Assembly (NCBI RefSeq): GCF_006968745.1
Contig: NZ_CP030118.1
Coordinates: 5,329,943 to 5,393,942, forward strand
Direction of reading: 5' to 3'
Length of the DNA: 64,000 nucleotides
Source of the DNA: Brasilonema sennae CENA114
Lineage (GTDB): Bacteria; Cyanobacteriota; Cyanobacteriia; Cyanobacteriales; Nostocaceae
Shown: positions 60,363-64,000 of the stretch, in pieces
Numbering within the stretch: position 1 is the first letter of the stretch
How the letters are laid out: every line of letters starts with the position of its first letter
Notes under the pieces: generated by a model
Told to the model about the DNA's origin: nothing
The model's database searches: none
The model's input: the letters and a program-made list of their open reading frames with translations, nothing else
Position numbers and translations under genes: made by a program

Positions 60363-61142
60363 CTACATATATCTTGTTAACTGTACGCGGTAGCGGTCTT
60401 TTTTAGTAACAGCAATTTCCCCAACTTCTAAACGTCCTTTACTACGAATGGCGATTAAATCGCCTGTTTTTAGTTGAGAACTGGCTTGAGTTATTTCCTT
60501 CCAGTTGACGCGAACATCTCCGCTGTCAATTAACTCAACCATTTTGCTACGGGACATTCCAAAACCAGCAGAGGCGATCGCATCCAACCTTAAAGAAGCT
60601 TCCACAGTAGTTAGTTCTTTTTTCTTTGGTTCGCGCACCTTCAACTCACTCAAATCTATAGGCTGAGTTTTCACGGGAACCGATCGCACCTGCTTAAGAT
60701 TCATTTCCAAAAACTCTGCTAACTCCGGTACGACAATTACCTGTGCGCCACGTTCGCCTAGTACAATAATGTCCCCCGTCTTTTCGCGGACAATCCCAGT
60801 TCCCAACATTGCGCCCAAAAAGTCGCGGTGAGTAGCGGTATCAAACAAGAAATTTCCAGCTACGTCTAAAGCGGTGAGTGCGACTTGAGATTGATCCAAA
60901 GGGATTTCGGAACGGGCGATCGCCACTCTTTTGCGTTCAGCTTGGGGATATCCACCCCAAACTACCAACTGCACTTCCACGAGACGGCTAAATACCTGTT
61001 GAATTTCTGCTAACTCTGGAGGAGACAGAAAATCAGTGAAAACCACTTCCCAAGTTTTGATGGCAAGTTCCGCCTGGTCAATCACACGAGCTATACTATC
61101 TCGATTTTCAACACCTTTTAAAAGTTCTTCCCGTGGCAACAT
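60363..61142 (-). CDS. Photosystem II S4-domain protein
   Basis: A 259-aa protein of the cyanobacterial and plastid group annotated as photosystem II S4 domain protein. It opens with LPREELLKGVENRDSIARVI, typical of the family, continues with YPQAERKRVAIARSEIPLD, LDVAGNFLFDTATHRDFLGA, MLGTGIVREKTGDIIVLGERG, and ends with an S4 RNA-binding domain (SLRLDAIASAGFGMSRSKMV, ELIDSGDVRVNW). It is thought to act in PSII maintenance or translation; the exact RNA is unknown. Full length, ATG start. Confidence 0.9.
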   Translation of the reverse strand: MLPREELLKGVENRDSIARVIDQAELAIKTWEVVFTDFLSPPELAEIQQVFSRLVEVQLVVWGGYPQAERKRVAIARSEIPLDQSQVALTALDVAGNFLFDTATHRDFLGAMLGTGIVREKTGDIIVLGERGAQVIVVPELAEFLEMNLKQVRSVPVKTQPIDLSELKVREPKKKELTTVEASLRLDAIASAGFGMSRSKMVELIDSGDVRVNWKEITQASSQLKTGDLIAIRSKGRLEVGEIAVTKKDRYRVQLTRYM

Positions 61143-61269
61143 TTTAAACAGTTATCAGTTATCAGTTATCAGTTATCAGTTATCTAGTTACAACTTAGCA
61201 GTTATTAATTACAGTTACCAGTTTTCACTGTTCACTGTTAACTGATTACTGTTCACTGTTAACTGATTA
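61143..61269. repeat. Short tandem heptamer repeats (STRR type)
   Basis: AGTTATC is repeated at least four times from 61151 to 61183. It is followed by TCACTGTTAACTGATTACTG units near 61226-61270 (TTCACTGTTAACTGATTACT twice). This is typical of heterocystous cyanobacterial spacers. Confidence 0.75.
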
Positions 61270-61773
61270 CTATTCCCTGGGTGCGGCGTAACCTTGAATA
61301 TTTTCTGGTTCAAACTGACGTAAAACACGAGTTGCTTGACGGGTAAGAATTTCAGAACCTTGAACGACAACCAAGTATTTGCCAGCATTTAAGCGATTGC
61401 GGTAAGGTAAAGCGTCACCGCTTCCAACCAATAAACCAACTCCACCACCAGCAAACGCACTACCCATAGCACCTGCAACAGCGCCCAGCAGTCCACCAAT
61501 AATGTGATTGCCAATTTCACCCGCCCAAGCAAAAGTGTCCAAGCCAGTGAGGAGGCTAAAAGTAATACCTGCGAAAAATCCAAACGGTACTAGCCAAATA
61601 GCCATGAACTGAGTTTGCTTCTTTGCTTGCTCGTTGGGGTCAATCAAGCCAAATTCATCAGCAGTTTTATAACCTTTACCCAAAATTGTAGATTTTATCG
61701 CTTCTTTTTCTAAAGCCAGATAAGCAGCTTCTGCTTGGATGCGGTCAGCTAAAACGGCAATAAGATAATTCAT
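61270..61773 (-). CDS. Cyanobacterial membrane protein with a glycine-zipper segment
   Basis: A 167-aa protein. An N-terminal soluble part (LIAVLADRIQAEAAYLALEK) resembles the start of general-stress GsiB/DUF1269-type domains. Two hydrophobic segments follow (FMAIWLVPFGFFAGITFSLL and IIGGLLGAVAGAMGSAFAGG, GGVGLLVGSG) rich in GxxxG. A short C-terminal domain (YLVVVQGSEILTRQATRVLR) completes it. The function is unknown; conserved in the group by memory. Confidence 0.7.
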   Translation of the reverse strand: MNYLIAVLADRIQAEAAYLALEKEAIKSTILGKGYKTADEFGLIDPNEQAKKQTQFMAIWLVPFGFFAGITFSLLTGLDTFAWAGEIGNHIIGGLLGAVAGAMGSAFAGGGVGLLVGSGDALPYRNRLNAGKYLVVVQGSEILTRQATRVLRQFEPENIQGYAAPRE

Positions 61774-61809
61774 TGATGTTAAAACTCAAATCTAATAAGG
61801 ATGAAAATA

Positions 61810-62187
61810 TTACTGTACTAAGTCAAGAGGCTCGCAAAAATTGTTTACACTTTTCTTCAATACATATATTAAAACAGGCGTTGCTAACATCTTAGGAAAC
61901 GTCGGCATTGTTTTGAGATGTTCCATCATCCCTTTAACTGAGCCGTTAACCAAATCATCCCGAAATTCTTCTTGACAAATAACGGCACGCCATTTTCGAG
62001 CTAAAGCATCTAACCATTCTGAATTTGCTATTTCTGGTTGTTGTCCGGCTCGAATCGCTAAAGTTATAGCAGCATCTTCCAAATCTCCATCACATTCTTC
62101 TATAATATCCAGTGCTTCCATAGCGATAAAGTCATCTGCAACTTGAGAGCGAAACAGTGCAATTTCTTTTGCCGTAACTTTCGTCAT
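61810..62187 (-). CDS. Conserved hypothetical protein
   Basis: A 125-aa, mostly helical protein without signal or membrane segments (MTKVTAKEIALFRSQVADDF, ALDIIEECDGDLEDAAITLA, WLDALARKWRAVICQEEF). Acidic in the first half. The part EECDGDLEDAAITLAIRAG has a UBA-like LDIIxExxGDLxxA pattern. It is 37 nt upstream of the glycine-zipper gene on the same strand, so they may be cotranscribed. Function not known. Confidence 0.6.
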   Translation of the reverse strand: MTKVTAKEIALFRSQVADDFIAMEALDIIEECDGDLEDAAITLAIRAGQQPEIANSEWLDALARKWRAVICQEEFRDDLVNGSVKGMMEHLKTMPTFPKMLATPVLIYVLKKSVNNFCEPLDLVQ

Positions 62188-62286
62188 CAGATTGTGTTTT
62201 CAGTGTTTGAAGTTTTCCTTTATGCTAGGATATGACAATTTTGATCGCTCAAATCAACAATTCACCAAAAAATGTAAAAGGGCAGA

Positions 62287-62330
62287 GAAAAGGGGAAAAG
62301 TTTTTCTCTTTAACCTTTCCCCTTTACCTT
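62287..62330 (-). terminator. Likely terminator after the TolC-type gene
   Basis: On the minus strand AAAGGGGAAAGG pairs with CTTTTCCCCTTTT across a 14-nt loop. It lies about 40 nt past the stop of the outer-membrane efflux gene and ends in a T-rich tract. Confidence 0.55.
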
Positions 62331-62367
62331 CCAAAGGCTCACTGGCTCCTAATGACTATTGAGTAAC

Positions 62368-64000
62368 CTAGCGTGCTGCTCTAGAGGTGACTGCTCGTTG
62401 TAAACCAGCTAGAGCACGATTGTAATTCAAAATTGCTGTGACTCGTTGACCTTCAGCTTGTGTCAAGGCATTTTCTGAGTCAATAACTTCAGTTTGAGTG
62501 CCGACACCTGCTTGGAATCGCAAACGTGCTAGACGTAGAGACTCTCTAGCTTGTTCAAGAGCAGTATTAGCCGTTTGAACATTCTGCAAGTTAGATTGCA
62601 GTTGAGAAAAATAACTTTCTACGTCATAGCGAATTTGGTTACGCTGGAGGGCAAATTGATTTTCAGCAATCCGAATGCCGGTCTTGTATTGAGATGCGGT
62701 TGCTTTTGCTGCTCCACCATCGTACAAAGTCAAAGTAGCGTTAACTCCTAGGGAATAATTATCGGTACCGTTTCTTTGATCGTCAAACGTATCTCCCAGA
62801 TTGTACCTACCGACCAAGCTCACTTGAGGACCTAACTGACCGAGCGCTAGGCGTCGCTGTTGTTCGTTAATGTTCCGTTGCGCCAAATACTGTTGCAGTT
62901 CTGGACGGTTTTTAAAAGCTAAGACAAGAGTTTCAGCCAGCGGACGATTCCACAAACCGGCTATTTTGACTCGCTCAGCCGAACTAATATCAACTGACTG
63001 CGGCAAACTTAATGTTTGGGCTAATTTACGGCGAGCAATTTGCTGCTGTGAGATACCAGTTGTCAGCTGTTGTTGAAAATTTGCTAAATTGACCTGAGCA
63101 CGTAGAACATCGAATCGAGTACTCACACCAGCGGCTTCCAAAGCTTGTGCATCTCGCAAACTAGCCTGACCATTTCTCACGGCAGACTGGGCAATGCGCA
63201 CCTGTTCATCTGCTGCCTGCAGATCGTAGTATTGAGAAGTGACATTCAGGCGGATTTCCTCAGATTGACGCTCAACATCCAATTCATAAAAACGTAGCTG
63301 TTCCTCAGCTTGTCGAATGCGGGCTGTTGTTTGTCCAGAGGTGTAGAGATCGTACTGTACAGAAGCACTGCCTTGGAAATTTGTAGTAGAGGGTACATTT
63401 TCGAGTGCTGTGCCTGTGGAATTAGCTTGTTGTTGATTCAAGAAAGCAGGTCCAGTACGACTCAGACCTGCAGTCAGACCGGCAGTAGGCAACAACGCGG
63501 CTTGCGCCTGCCTTACGCTAGCTCGATTGCGCTCTACAGTTAGTAACGATATCTGTAGATCTTGATTGTTTTGCCGTGCTATCTCCAGAGCCTGTGTCAA
63601 AGTAATTGGTTGAGTTCCCTGAATCCTAACTTCTTCTGATTTTGTAGGAAACTGTAAAGGATTCGGGTTGGCTTTGAGATTATTAAGGAGCTGGACCGAA
63701 TCTGCTGGCGCAGGAGTTGTTTGCGCAGGAGTGGTTTGCGCAGGAGTTGTTTGCGCAGGAGTGGTTTGCGATCGCCTGGAGGAACCCGCCTGAGTTATTC
63801 GCCCAGGAGTTGTTCCTTGTGACTTAGAAGAACTTGCCTGAGCTACCAGATTTTTTTTGGTATTTTGTTGGGAGCAGGTAGACGATTTTAGAAGCACGGA
63901 AGCAGAACGACCGACCTGACTTTTACCATTGCTGGCTTGTTGTGGGCATGAGTTCATCTGCTCCAACAGCTTTGCGACTTCTACTGTCCCACGAACTGGG
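62368..64000 (-). CDS. TolC-family outer membrane efflux protein, 5' end missing
   Basis: The frame is open from the stop at 62368 to the end of the window, so the N-terminus lies beyond 64000; TTG 63966 is internal (VAKLLEQMNSCP runs through it). About 544 residues are visible. Two OEP repeats follow a low-complexity linker with four TTPAQ units. Repeat one starts at ITLTQALEIARQNNQDLQIS and includes ANNRASV-like ERNRASVRQAQAALLPTAGL. Repeat two has VGRYNLGDTF, LYDGGAAKATA and LRFQAGVGTQTEVIDSENAL, all typical TolC signatures. It forms the outer-membrane/periplasmic duct for an exporter. In Anabaena a TolC homologue (HgdD) exports heterocyst glycolipids; identity with it is not shown here. 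Confidence 0.88.
   Translation of the reverse strand, partial: PVRGTVEVAKLLEQMNSCPQQASNGKSQVGRSASVLLKSSTCSQQNTKKNLVAQASSSKSQGTTPGRITQAGSSRRSQTTPAQTTPAQTTPAQTTPAPADSVQLLNNLKANPNPLQFPTKSEEVRIQGTQPITLTQALEIARQNNQDLQISLLTVERNRASVRQAQAALLPTAGLTAGLSRTGPAFLNQQQANSTGTALENVPSTTNFQGSASVQYDLYTSGQTTARIRQAEEQLRFYELDVERQSEEIRLNVTSQYYDLQAADEQVRIAQSAVRNGQASLRDAQALEAAGVSTRFDVLRAQVNLANFQQQLTTGISQQQIARRKLAQTLSLPQSVDISSAERVKIAGLWNRPLAETLVLAFKNRPELQQYLAQRNINEQQRRLALGQLGPQVSLVGRYNLGDTFDDQRNGTDNYSLGVNATLTLYDGGAAKATASQYKTGIRIAENQFALQRNQIRYDVESYFSQLQSNLQNVQTANTALEQARESLRLARLRFQAGVGTQTEVIDSENALTQAEGQRVTAILNYNRALAGLQRAVTSRAAR

Overview
The window comes from a filamentous, most likely heterocyst-forming cyanobacterium (Nostocales type). 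The signs are many HIP1 octamers (GCGATCGC, e.g. 602-609), heptamer tandem repeats (61150-61260), interspersed palindromes of the kind common in Nostocales, a photosystem II S4-domain protein, a GlcE/GlcF glycolate dehydrogenase pair, an HglK-like protein and a group II intron with a cyanobacterial-type maturase. There is no prophage and no complete biosynthetic cluster. It is chromosomal sequence with many solitary genes, repeat-rich spacers and an unusual number of decayed gene fragments.

Layout. 1-6.8 kb: end of a Core-2/I-branching glycosyltransferase, class I aldolase FbaB, a relic CRISPR, an AspC-type aminotransferase, a GT2-TPR protein and a GC-richer SDR. 6.8-15 kb: DUF89 phosphatase, a VapBC-like pair, a metallophosphatase, a secreted Pro/Ser-repeat protein, aspartoacylase, a LysR remnant and NDH-2. 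15.1-18.2 kb: a TIR gene followed by an NB-ARC/WD40 gene. 18.5-23.5 kb: GlcG/HbpS-like protein, KMO-like monooxygenase and glcEF. 24.8-29.7 kb: two repeat-rich secreted or membrane proteins and a cation/proton antiporter. 29.7-31.1 kb: a decayed IS element whose terminal repeats recur in two MITEs. 31.3-38.3 kb: Nif11-like peptide, Ser/Thr kinase with FHA and SH3b, methyltransferase, GST and a Crp-type regulator. 38.3-44.3 kb: amidase, second VapBC, saccharopine-dehydrogenase-like protein, small secreted proteins and YnfA. 45.2-47.8 kb: group II intron. 47.8-64 kb: gpmI, ABC-F, exported chorismate mutase, hglK, tRNA-Val, SDR, PSII S4 protein and a TolC-type protein that runs off the end.

The most interesting signal is at 17737-17785. 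The TIR ORF ends on a canonical -1 slippery heptamer (A AAA AAG) directly followed by its TAA stop. Five nucleotides later there is a perfect 9-bp stem-loop. A -1 slip reads into the NB-ARC/WD40 frame, which has no convincing start of its own. The sequence therefore looks built to make both a TIR-only protein (150 aa) and a TIR-NB-ARC-WD40 fusion (about 1029 aa), an NLR-like STAND receptor of the type linked to phage defence.

Other themes: palindromic repeats inserted in frame into protein genes (glcE, the monooxygenase, a small ORF) and out of frame into the IS transposase; a duplicated amidase 3' end whose hairpin loop has flipped; and several unlisted remnants (LysR, ArsR, VapC, pentapeptide protein, three unknown) that indicate continuing gene loss.
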